In this document: one piece after another, positions 18,257 through 25,561 of the stretch
Layout of the letters: each line of letters begins with the position of its first letter
Position numbering within the stretch: position 1 is the first letter of the stretch
NCBI GenBank assembly: GCA_031286225.1
Contig: JAITUQ010000054.1
Span: 1-42,500 of the forward strand
Direction of reading: 5' to 3'
Origin: Candidatus Methanorudis spinitermitis
GTDB taxonomy: Archaea; Methanobacteriota; Methanobacteria; Methanobacteriales; Methanobacteriaceae
Length of the DNA stretch: 42,500 nt
Translations under genes and position numbers: made by a program
The notes under the pieces: generated by a model
Seen by the model: only the letters and a program-made list of their open reading frames with translations
Told to the model about the DNA's origin: nothing
Database searches by the model: none

Positions 18257-18556
18257 TTTATCAACTTTAAATAATTAAAATAATTTAATAATTACAATAA
18301 AAATATTTGAATAATAATCTAGTAATTTTGAATAGTAATATAATAATTTTGAAATTATAATATAATTAATTTAATAAATGATAATAAAATAATTTAGAAT
18401 TACAATATTAAATTAAAAATATAATATTAATATTATTAAAATTTTTAAAAATAATTTTTTTTATGAGAACTTTTAAAAAATTAAATAAAACATTCTTATA
18501 TATGTGATTTTTTTAAAAATATGAATTATAAAGAATTCATATTATACTTAATAATA
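18257..18556. other. AT-rich intergenic region, no gene seen
   Basis: It separates the tRNA thiolase gene from the ThiS-like gene on the same strand. Repeated AATAATTTNGAAT-like segments around 18290-18400 are low-complexity. Given its length, the sulfur-carrier gene may have its own promoter here. Confidence 0.45.
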
Positions 18557-19492
18557 TCATTCAATAGCTACTTTTTTACCTAATTCATCTAAAAATGTGC
18601 AAACTCTGCAAATTTCATTTGATGAAGGTTCACCACATTTAATACAACTGTCGAATTGAAAATCATTGGAATATTCCTTTTTCAATCCTATTTTTATCTT
18701 ATCAAAGCCACGAAGTGTTGAATACATAATTGTTGGGTGATTTTTTGATAAATTCTTAATAATTTCAGAAATTTCTCCTCTAAAAGATTTTTGAGCATAT
18801 GGACATCCTGCAAGATGAATTTCTAAATCTTTAGCTATTGTGTACAATCCAATTTCTTTTTCAGGAATTTCACGAAGAGGTTTTATTTTTGATCTAAACA
18901 ATGGGCTTTTAGATTGGGTTTTAGCACCAATGACCTTTAAGTTATCAATATTACCCTCTAAATAGTTCATTAAAATAGCTTGAACTTCATCATCAAGGTT
19001 GTGACCAGTAGCTATTTTATCAGCTTCAAAGTCTCTTGCAGCTCTATTAATTATCCAACGACGAAAAACTCCACAATAGCTACAGGAAATCCTGTGATTT
19101 GGAACTTTCATAATTTCATCAAGGTCTGTATCAAATGAATCCTTAAAAGAAACAACTTTGTGTTCAATACCTAATCGTTTTGTGTGTTTTCGAGCAATAG
19201 CTATTCCATCTTCTCTGTAATTAGCTATTCCTTCATCAACAGTAACAGCACATAAATCAATGATGTTTCGCTCTTTAAATGTGTTGAGTATGTCTAAAGT
19301 AGCTACACTATCTTTACCTCCAGATAAGGCAACTAAGATCTTATCTCCTTTATCAATTAAATTTTCTTTTTTGATTGTTTTTATAGCTTTTTTTTGAATA
19401 TTTTCAATAAAACAATTCTTACATAATGCTTGACCAGATTGCTTTCGTTTTATAATTATTTTAGGATTAGCACACTTTGTACAAACTTCCAT
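18557..19492 (-). CDS. tRNA 2-thiolation protein, TtuA/Ncs6 (NcsA) family
   Basis: An ATP-pyrophosphatase of about 311 residues that activates a tRNA uridine (U34 or U54) for sulfur insertion. From the ATG at 19492, an N-terminal zinc site (C4, C7, C24, C27) is followed by the PP-loop SGGKDS at 57-62. The iron-sulfur cysteines appear in [10 protein letters not shown] and [10 protein letters not shown], and a C-terminal zinc ribbon has [16 protein letters not shown]. All expected cysteines are present. A longer frame starts at ATG 19507, but GGATGATT directly before the ATG at 19492 looks like the ribosome binding site. Whether the target is U34 (Ncs6-like) or U54 (TtuA-like) cannot be told here. 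Confidence 0.85.
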   Translation of the reverse strand: MEVCTKCANPKIIIKRKQSGQALCKNCFIENIQKKAIKTIKKENLIDKGDKILVALSGGKDSVATLDILNTFKERNIIDLCAVTVDEGIANYREDGIAIARKHTKRLGIEHKVVSFKDSFDTDLDEIMKVPNHRISCSYCGVFRRWIINRAARDFEADKIATGHNLDDEVQAILMNYLEGNIDNLKVIGAKTQSKSPLFRSKIKPLREIPEKEIGLYTIAKDLEIHLAGCPYAQKSFRGEISEIIKNLSKNHPTIMYSTLRGFDKIKIGLKKEYSNDFQFDSCIKCGEPSSNEICRVCTFLDELGKKVAIE

Positions 19493-19802
19493 AATCATCC
19501 AAGCCATAAAATAAATTTCTAATATAATAAATTATTCATATATTTACAATTCATATTTAAATTAAAATTATAATAAATATATCTATAAATATTTAGCTAC
19601 ACTATTTTGAAAATTAAAAAAATAATATTAAAAAGAAGATTTATTTATAAATTTAAAAATAATATGTAAATTAAGAATAATGATAAAAAAATTAAAAAGT
19701 AGATGTTTTTAAAAATTATTAAAAGTTTATTAAAAATTTATTAAAAATAAAAAGATAATTTAAAATATTTTATAATAAAAGCAGTTTTAATGTGATTATA
19801 CA
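19493..19802. other. AT-rich divergent intergenic region
   Basis: It holds no open frame. Short repeats of TTATTAAAAA lie near 19720-19750. It must contain promoters for the tRNA thiolase (minus) and the anchored protein (plus). Confidence 0.45.
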
Positions 19803-20339
19803 ATGAATAAAAAAGTTTTAGCTATTTCAGTAGTAGCAATAATTATGATTTGTGGAGTAGCTATTTATTTAAGTCATACATCTAATTTATCTCCTGAAAA
19901 GACATTAAATGATGATAATTCGGTTATTGAATTAAAGGGTGAGAAAATTATCATCAATGGATTAAGTTCCATGATTCCAAGTAGCTATGCTAATGGAACC
20001 CTTAAAAAAAGTCCTGGTATTGAAACTTATGGAACTTATGAAAGTGATAGTATCTATATCACAGTTTATGACAATTCAAAACAAGGAGATAAGGTTTATC
20101 AGGGAGATATTGATTATTTTGCATATGGAATAGCTAATAAGGATAATAATCCAAAAATAGAAAATATTACAATAGCTAATCACGCTATTCTTTATGTTAC
20201 TCAACACTCAGATACTCGTGGAGACTATAGATTAGCTTTCTTTAAAGTAAATGGACAAAAAGTTCTTATTGAATGGTTAGGTAATGAAATTACTCCAGAT
20301 ATTAAAAATATAATTTATAGCTTTTATAAATTGAACTAG
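19803..20339 (+). CDS. Membrane-anchored or secreted protein of unknown function
   Basis: A 178-residue protein with an N-terminal hydrophobic helix (VLAISVVAIIMICGVAIYL, residues 5-23) after two lysines, acting as a signal anchor or signal peptide. The outer part is a mixed alpha/beta domain with segments such as EKIIINGLSSMIPSSYANG and DSIYITVYDNSKQGDKVY, reminiscent of the small extracellular domains common in Methanobrevibacter. No catalytic motif is visible. A weak GTGATT site lies about five bases before the ATG. It converges with the PNPOx-like gene, only 37 bases away. Confidence 0.65.
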   Translation: MNKKVLAISVVAIIMICGVAIYLSHTSNLSPEKTLNDDNSVIELKGEKIIINGLSSMIPSSYANGTLKKSPGIETYGTYESDSIYITVYDNSKQGDKVYQGDIDYFAYGIANKDNNPKIENITIANHAILYVTQHSDTRGDYRLAFFKVNGQKVLIEWLGNEITPDIKNIIYSFYKLN

Positions 20340-20376
20340 TATAATCTAATTCATTCGGAAAAAATAGATTAATTGT

Positions 20377-20778
20377 TTAAATATTGTATTTTTTTCGGAA
20401 ACTTCCTCCCAAACCAGCTAATACTGCTTTTCCTTCAATAGAAAATACTGCAAAATTAGGATGATTAGGAGTTTCAAATTTCCTTTTTACAAATTCACTA
20501 CTATCTAGTACAACTTGTTTAATTTTTAAATCATTTGTAAAATTTGCTTTTCCTGTAATTCTTACCCAAACATATTGTGGAGTTGCAGTTGTTAGTTCAA
20601 GATCAGGTGATTTTTCTAACTCCTTGTAAACCAATTTTTTATTATTAGTACAAAAATACAATTTACCACTAATTTCCTTCATAAATTCTATTGGTCTTAC
20701 TTTAGCTTTACCATCTAATCCAAGCGTAGCTAAATACATTATAGAGTTTTCTTTTAAAAAATTTATTAAATCCTTCAT
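20377..20778 (-). CDS. Pyridoxamine 5'-phosphate oxidase-fold (flavin-binding) protein
   Basis: A 133-residue split-barrel protein. The beginning, LKENSIMYLATLGLDGKAKV, followed by RPIEFM and LYFCTNNKKLVYKELEKSP, is the usual FMN-binding part of small PNPOx-like proteins. These act as dimers with FMN or F420 at the interface. A true vitamin B6 oxidase is unlikely at this length. The substrate is unknown; a flavin reductase or stress-related role is typical of such proteins. GGAAGTGGAAC before the ATG provides the ribosome binding site. Confidence 0.75.
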   Translation of the reverse strand: MKDLINFLKENSIMYLATLGLDGKAKVRPIEFMKEISGKLYFCTNNKKLVYKELEKSPDLELTTATPQYVWVRITGKANFTNDLKIKQVVLDSSEFVKRKFETPNHPNFAVFSIEGKAVLAGLGGSFRKKYNI

Positions 20779-20880
20779 TGTTCCACTTCCAAGCTTGTTT
20801 TAATTGGATTTTTTCAATGTTGATAAGAAAATTTTAATATTAATAATAGCTATTTTTAATATTTATTATAGTTATTTTTA

Positions 20881-21255
20881 TTAAATAGCTATTTCAATTT
20901 TATCATAGTTTAAAACAGGTTTTTTGCTATTTTTTAATCCTTTTTCAAAGGTAATTAAACCTTCTTTTTCTAATTTACTAACTTTCCTTTGAACACTACT
21001 AATATCCTTACCAACAATATTAGAAAGCTCATTAATAGAACGAGGCTTTTTATTTTTTATAAAGTTAAGTAGTTCAAGTTCAATTCGACCAATATTTAAA
21101 TCCTCAGTATAATAGACTTTAGTTATGCTAGTTTTCTCATTAGGATGTTTTAAAAAGTATCTCCATTCATCAAGGTCAGTGAAAAGTTTCATATTATCAG
21201 GATTTCTTTTTACTACATTTTTTAATCTATTCATAGAACCATATGTAAGTTCCAT
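20881..21255 (-). CDS. HTH DNA-binding protein of the HVO_A0114 antitoxin-like family, without a visible toxin
   Basis: A protein of about 124 residues. The N-terminal helical part is followed by LNIGRIELELLNFIKNKKP and a winged helix (SINELSNIVGKDISSVQRKV, then SKLEKEGLITFEKG). This layout is that of the archaeal HVO_A0114-type regulators, often the antitoxin of a TumE-like toxin pair. No TumE-like gene lies beside it, so it is an orphan antitoxin or an ordinary regulator. The start is ATG 21255 or, six codons further out, TTG 21273. TAGCTA-type palindromes just after its end are discussed in the findings. Confidence 0.6.
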   Translation of the reverse strand: MELTYGSMNRLKNVVKRNPDNMKLFTDLDEWRYFLKHPNEKTSITKVYYTEDLNIGRIELELLNFIKNKKPRSINELSNIVGKDISSVQRKVSKLEKEGLITFEKGLKNSKKPVLNYDKIEIAI

Positions 21256-21273
21256 TTGTCTAATCAATTCCAA

Positions 21274-22217
21274 GCCCTTTAAATCCTTTATAAGCTTAAT
21301 TTTTATAATAGTATCCCTCTTTATTAAAAATCTTATTAAAGTTAAGATTAAAATGGTAAATTCTTAAATATTTAATTATAATTCAAATGATATATTTAAT
21401 AGTTTTGTTTTTATTGCAATTATAAAATAAATGTAATTTGTTTTTTAATGATGAAAATTAAAAAAATGACTATTAAAAAATAGCTTACTAAGAAATGAAA
21501 ATGAATAAAGAAGTCAAATAAAAGAATGTATTTGTAAAATTATTTTTTGTGTTAAAATCAATCTAAAAAAACAAAACACATTTAAATCATAATAAACTTC
21601 ATTAATTATATCTAAATAAGAAGAAATATACCAACAATTAAAAATAAAGAGATAGCTTTAATATACTATTTATATTTTAATTTATATATTTAAAAGATTT
21701 GTTTTAAATACAATATATTTAAATATATAAATAATTTTTTGAACTATAAAAATAAAGTCTTTTAAAAAAATAATAAAAAATTCTATAATAAAAGCTAATA
21801 TTTATTTAAATTCTATATAAAAATAAATATAATATAATGATGAATAAGCTATAAAAGTAAATAATGCATAAAGATAAATAATATATAACGATAAATAATA
21901 GACATTGGAATAAAAGTGTTAAATTTTTTATTTCATTTTAATAAATTAAAATATAGTAAAAAAATTAGCTATATAAGTCATTTTAGAAAAGGTATATAAA
22001 CAAATTTAAAAAAAGTTAGTATCTAAAGGGCTTATAAGAGATGATAATGAAAGAAAATCCTGAGAGTATCAATTTTTCAGTGATATAATAATTTTTCATT
22101 AAATAAAATAAGAAAAAAATACAAGGAAATTTCATTTAAATAAAATAAGAAAATAAAAAATATTAAAAAACTTCATTTAAATAAAATAAAAAATACAATA
22201 CGATTTAGGGATTTTTC
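21274..22217. other. Long intergenic region with a possible short transcript and repeats
   Basis: Almost 950 bases of mostly AT-rich DNA. A clean TATA box (TATATAAA, 21993-22000) precedes a less AT-rich segment with a 15-codon frame (22041-22088, MIMKENPESINFSVI). Three imperfect repeats of TTCATTTAAATAAAATAA follow (starts 22095, 22131, 22172), the last one just before the metallophosphatase gene. This may be a long leader for that gene or a separate small transcript. The rest, 21274-21990, shows nothing I can name. Confidence 0.45.
22095..22196. repeat. Three imperfect tandem repeats in front of the metallophosphatase gene
   Basis: TTCATTTAAATAAAATAA-like units start at 22095 (one base shorter), 22131 and 22172, 36 and 41 bases apart. 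They lie in the presumed leader of the gene that starts at 22218. Confidence 0.5.
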
Positions 22218-22940
22218 ATGGCTAATAAAATAGGAAATAAAGGACAATTACTTATTTTCACAGATATTCATGGAGATAAAGAACTATTTGACAAGTATAT
22301 GGATTTATGGGAAGTTGAAAACCCTAACTGCCATATTTGTTTTGCTGGTGATTTAATCCATGGTCGATTTAGTCCTGAAAAAGACAAATCACCTGAAATA
22401 TTAGATATTGTATCAGAATATATTAATTACCCTAATTTTCATCCATTATTAGGAAATCATGAGCTATCAGAGATAGACAGTTCAAGTTATCTACATATGA
22501 CTATGAGGAAACAGCGTGCTCACTTTATTAGAAGTATTTCTACTTCTAAAAGTAAAAAAGAACTTGATGATTATAGAAAAAAGTACTTTGATTTAATGTG
22601 TAAATTCCAATTTGCTATTGTAACTGAAAATGGTTTATGGGTTTCACATATTGGACCAAGTAAAAAATCTTATCATAATGTACGGGATTATCTGTGGAAC
22701 ACTTTTGAAAGTGATGACAACTCAACTAATGTTAATGATTTCCTAAAAAATCATGATTTAAAATTTATGGTAGTAGGTCATACAGAAACTCCAAAAGGAT
22801 ACGAATTTCTAGACAAACAGCTAATTATCAATAGTAATCACCATATTAAAGGTGAAGTAAATAATTATTATTTGGATATTGATTTATCTAAGATAGTAGA
22901 TAAAGAACTAATTAAAAAGAGTTTAAAAACTATAACCTAA
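22218..22940 (+). CDS. Calcineurin-like metallophosphoesterase (PPP-type)
   Basis: A 240-residue metal-dependent phosphatase. The ligands are FTDIHGDKELF (DxH, about residue 16), CFAGDLIHGRF (GDxxxxR) and LLGNHELSEI (GNHE). The C-terminal histidines are in WVSHIGPSKKS and VVGHTETPKGYE. The DIHG and GNHE spacing resembles the PPP family of serine/threonine or bis-nucleoside phosphatases, with an unusual GDLIHGR in place of GDxVDRG. The substrate is unknown. It is a single-gene unit behind a long leader region. Confidence 0.8.
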   Translation: MANKIGNKGQLLIFTDIHGDKELFDKYMDLWEVENPNCHICFAGDLIHGRFSPEKDKSPEILDIVSEYINYPNFHPLLGNHELSEIDSSSYLHMTMRKQRAHFIRSISTSKSKKELDDYRKKYFDLMCKFQFAIVTENGLWVSHIGPSKKSYHNVRDYLWNTFESDDNSTNVNDFLKNHDLKFMVVGHTETPKGYEFLDKQLIINSNHHIKGEVNNYYLDIDLSKIVDKELIKKSLKTIT

Positions 22941-23308
22941 TTTTTATTCTCCAAATTATGATTTTATTTCTTTTTCACAAAATATTTTTTTAAAGCATTT
23001 ATATATTATAGTTAGAGAATTAATTATTTGCAAAAAATAATATTATATAATCTAATTAAATTCATTTTTTATTAGATAATATATTATTATTTAAAAAATA
23101 ATTAATAATGATTTGTTATATTTAAAATTAATAATTATTAATGAATAAATTAAAAATTAAAATATTTAAATAAAAATAAAAAATCTTAAAAATGCGAAAA
23201 ATTTTGTCTTAAACTATAATTAAAAAAGTATTAAAAAATAATAAATAGTTACAAAAGTGTTATTAAATAGTTAAAAAAATACTAAAAAAAATATATTGAA
23301 AAATATAG
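22941..23308. other. AT-rich intergenic region, no gene seen
   Basis: It lies between the end of the metallophosphatase gene and the end of the STAS-like gene (convergent). It is all A/T runs and forms the left border of the accessory island. No tRNA gene or attachment-like repeat is visible. Confidence 0.5.
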
Positions 23309-23590
23309 CTAAACTATACCAAAATTTTCATTATAATCATTTTCAACAGTATTCAACATGTCTTTGACTATACCTTTTGTATTTTTCTCAATAATTTTCA
23401 CATCAGCTTTTCTTTTTTGATACACATATTCTTGAGCAAAAGACCTGCTCATGAAATCAACATTATCAAAATCAATGACAATCTCATCAACATTAATATT
23501 TAAACTATTAAAAAAGTCCTCTGCAGTAGATCTCATACCTAATTTTCTATGAATTTCTTGCTCAATTTTCACCTCTGCTCTGCTAATCAT
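23309..23590 (-). CDS. STAS-like domain protein (DUF4325 type)
   Basis: A 93-residue protein. Its core EIVIDFDNVDFMSRSFAQEY matches the STAS-like DUF4325 domain: a strand, then a serine-containing loop, then a helix. These small proteins often stand next to an ATPase or other partner in mobile or defence loci, in the way of anti-sigma-factor antagonists. The start at 23590 follows GGAG with an eight-base gap. Upstream on the same strand lies a broken gene (23628-23950) that may be its lost partner. The function is unknown. Confidence 0.65.
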   Translation of the reverse strand: MISRAEVKIEQEIHRKLGMRSTAEDFFNSLNINVDEIVIDFDNVDFMSRSFAQEYVYQKRKADVKIIEKNTKGIVKDMLNTVENDYNENFGIV

Positions 23591-23627
23591 CCTATCATCT
23601 CCTATGACATTTAATTAATATATTAAT

Positions 23628-23950
23628 TCATAAAATATAAATATCTTCTCTTCTCTTTTGAATAAATTTTTTTTTAGAATAATATATGGAAATCCCGGGA
23701 TGATATTTGTGGATATTGTTTTTAATCATATAATCAAACAATGAAAGTAATGTTGTAGCCCCTAAAAAGTTGTAATTTCTTAAATTAGCAACACCATTTC
23801 CATTATAGTTATCAGGGATAATTTTAAACCTTTTAAAATCTATTAATAAATTATGTCACGTACAAACCTCTAATGCCTACACTATATTCTTTCATTATGA
23901 GTTTTTCTAATAATTCTTGCTATTTTTTCAATATCCCCTATTTCCACCAT
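23628..23950 (-). pseudogene. Broken gene upstream of the STAS-like gene
   Basis: The minus strand carries two protein-like segments in different frames. Segment one, ATG at 23950 to TAG at 23882, starts MVEIGDIEKIARIIRKTHNE. A shifted frame continues briefly as GIRGLYVT. Segment two is open from 23855 to a TGA at 23628-23630 for 75 codons, with no start codon at its head. It includes IIPDNYNGNGVANLRNYNFL, GATTLLSLFDYMIKNN and KYHPGISIYYSKKKF. The composition is richer than the surrounding DNA. I read it as one or two genes broken by frameshift and deletion, ending 37 bases before the STAS-like gene. The family is not recognised. Confidence 0.5.
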
Positions 23951-24122
23951 GATTCATTTATAATGGTTGTTATCAATATTATTTCAGATGTATGATTAGA
24001 AAAAGCATGAGACAAATAAAATAGTATTAAAAAATAAAGATTTAAAAATTAAAAAAAAAAACAGCTATATTAAAAATTAGTACTCCAATTCTTTTATAAT
24101 ATTTTTATAAAAAATTTTTTAG

Positions 24123-24236
24123 TTTTCAAATGGGGTTCCACTAGATGTAAATGTACCTATAACTAATATAATGATAAAAGAAAGGCTATTTCCAATACCC
24201 AAAAGTTTTTTATTAAATATGTATTATAATGTATAA
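24123..24236 (+). pseudogene. Possible gene fragment before the RhuM gene
   Basis: An open run of 37 codons ends at TAA 24234-24236 and contains NGVPLDVNVPITNIMIKERL then FPIPK. The last part faintly recalls the FPIPP-type motif of type I specificity subunits, which often neighbour RhuM genes. It has no good start and is preceded by an in-frame TAG. This is weak evidence; it could be chance. Confidence 0.22.
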
Positions 24237-24311
24237 TAAATAGAAATAAAATGTAAAAACAACTATAATATCATTAATAATTGTGAATATTCAAATAAAA
24301 GGGTTTATTTT

Positions 24312-25349
24312 GTGATAAAAATGGAAGATAAAAAATATAATCTTACTGAAACATTATTATACAATTCTTCAGAAGGAGCTGTGACTTTAAAAGTGATCAT
24401 TGATCAAAAAAATGAAACAATGTGGGCTACTCAAAAAACAATGTCTGAATTATTTAAAAAAGATAAAAATACGATTAGTGAACATTTACAAAATATCTTC
24501 AAAACTGAAGAGTTAGATGAAATTTCAACTATCCGGAATTTCCGGGTAGTTCAAAAAGAAGGAAATAGAGATGTGGAAAGAAATCTTAAATTTTATAATC
24601 TTGATACTATGATTGCAGTTGGTTATAGGGTAAGTTCTAAAGAAGGTACGCATTTTAGAATATGGACCACTAACCTTATAAAAGAATACATGATCAAAGG
24701 TTTTGTTTTAGATGATGAATTACTAAGAAATGGGACTCGGTTTGGTAAAGATTACTTTGATGAATTACTTGAAAGAATAAGGGAGATTCGAACAAGTGAA
24801 AGGAGATTTAATCAAAAAATAACAGATATATATGCAACAAGTTATGATTATAAACCTAATGCAGAGCTTACTAAAGAATTTTTCGCAACAGTTCAGAATA
24901 AATTAATATATGCTGTAAGTGGATTAACAGCTGCTGAAATAATAGCAGAAAGAAGTGATAGTGACAAACAATATATGGGGCTGACCTCTTGGAAAAATCT
25001 TAATGGTAAAATATTAATGAGTGATGTAGTAATAGCTAAAAATTATTTAGATAAAACAGAGATTAAAAAGTTAAATCGGACAGTGGATGGTTTTTTAACC
25101 CTTGCAGAAAATAGAGCGGAAAATCATGTTCTTACAAGTATGAGTGAGTGGAAAGAAGTTTTAATAAACTATATTAAGCTGAATCAACTTCCAATATTAA
25201 CAGATAAAGGAAAAATTACGGCTGAAATGGCTAAAAAAATAGCTAAACAACATTATACAAAATTTAAACTGTATCAAGATGAAACATTTGAATCTGATTT
25301 TGATAAAATGATTGAAGAAATAAAAAGAATTGAAGGAAACACGAAATAG
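24312..25349 (+). CDS. rhuM: RhuM family protein (Virulence_RhuM)
   Basis: A 345-residue member of the RhuM family, named from a Salmonella pathogenicity island and widespread in mobile and restriction-associated loci. Recognisable blocks are MWATQKTMSELFKKD near residue 38, TIRNFRVVQKEGNRDVERN, FYNLDTMIAVGYRVSSKEG and FRIWTTNLIKEYMIKGF. The middle and end are helical (AVSGLTAAEIIAERSDSD). It may be DNA-binding through the N-terminal HTH-like part; no enzymatic activity is known. GTG 24312 follows AAAGGG by eight bases. An ATG lies three codons later. It precedes the RT-nitrilase gene by 212 bases in the same direction, with a hairpin between. Confidence 0.85.
   Translation: MIKMEDKKYNLTETLLYNSSEGAVTLKVIIDQKNETMWATQKTMSELFKKDKNTISEHLQNIFKTEELDEISTIRNFRVVQKEGNRDVERNLKFYNLDTMIAVGYRVSSKEGTHFRIWTTNLIKEYMIKGFVLDDELLRNGTRFGKDYFDELLERIREIRTSERRFNQKITDIYATSYDYKPNAELTKEFFATVQNKLIYAVSGLTAAEIIAERSDSDKQYMGLTSWKNLNGKILMSDVVIAKNYLDKTEIKKLNRTVDGFLTLAENRAENHVLTSMSEWKEVLINYIKLNQLPILTDKGKITAEMAKKIAKQHYTKFKLYQDETFESDFDKMIEEIKRIEGNTK
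24527..24551. repeat. Near-perfect inverted repeat inside the RhuM gene
   Basis: AACTATCCGGAA (24527-24538), one central base, then TTCCGGGTAGTT (24540-24551): twelve-base arms with one mismatch that is still a G-U pair in RNA. It is far more GC-rich than its surroundings. It encodes the conserved IRNFRVV segment, so protein constraint may explain it. Confidence 0.45.
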
Positions 25350-25407
25350 ATAAGACTTACTCAGTACAGATAATAATAAAGTTATTTTCAAAAAATTTAA
25401 ATTTTTT

Positions 25408-25455
25408 AAAAAAGACTATTACATTAGGCAATTCAGTATTTTTTAAGTCTTTTTT
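25408..25455 (+). terminator. Hairpin with T-run between rhuM and the RT-nitrilase gene
   Basis: AAAAAAGACT (25408-25417) pairs with AGTCTTTTTT (25446-25455) around a 28-base loop. The right arm ends in T, as in an intrinsic terminator for rhuM. It could also be part of an RNA belonging to the reverse transcriptase gene, which starts 107 bases further on. Confidence 0.45.
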
Positions 25456-25507
25456 ATACAAAAATTAATTATTGGACATTCCATATATAAAAATTAATTT
25501 CAATTAA

Positions 25508-25518
25508 ATTTATAAAAA
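25508..25518 (+). promoter_or_regulatory. Possible TATA box of the RT-nitrilase gene
   Basis: A TTTATAAAAAG stretch about 50 bases before the ATG at 25562 gives an expected start near 25535 and a leader of about 25 bases without a ribosome binding site. Confidence 0.4.
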
Positions 25519-25561
25519 GAATTTAAGTATTTCATTTATTATTCAATTAATCTATGATATC

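Noticed and set aside
24123..24236. Second hsdS remnant
   Set aside because: Resemblance is limited to a short FPIP-like motif; kept only as a very low-confidence fragment.
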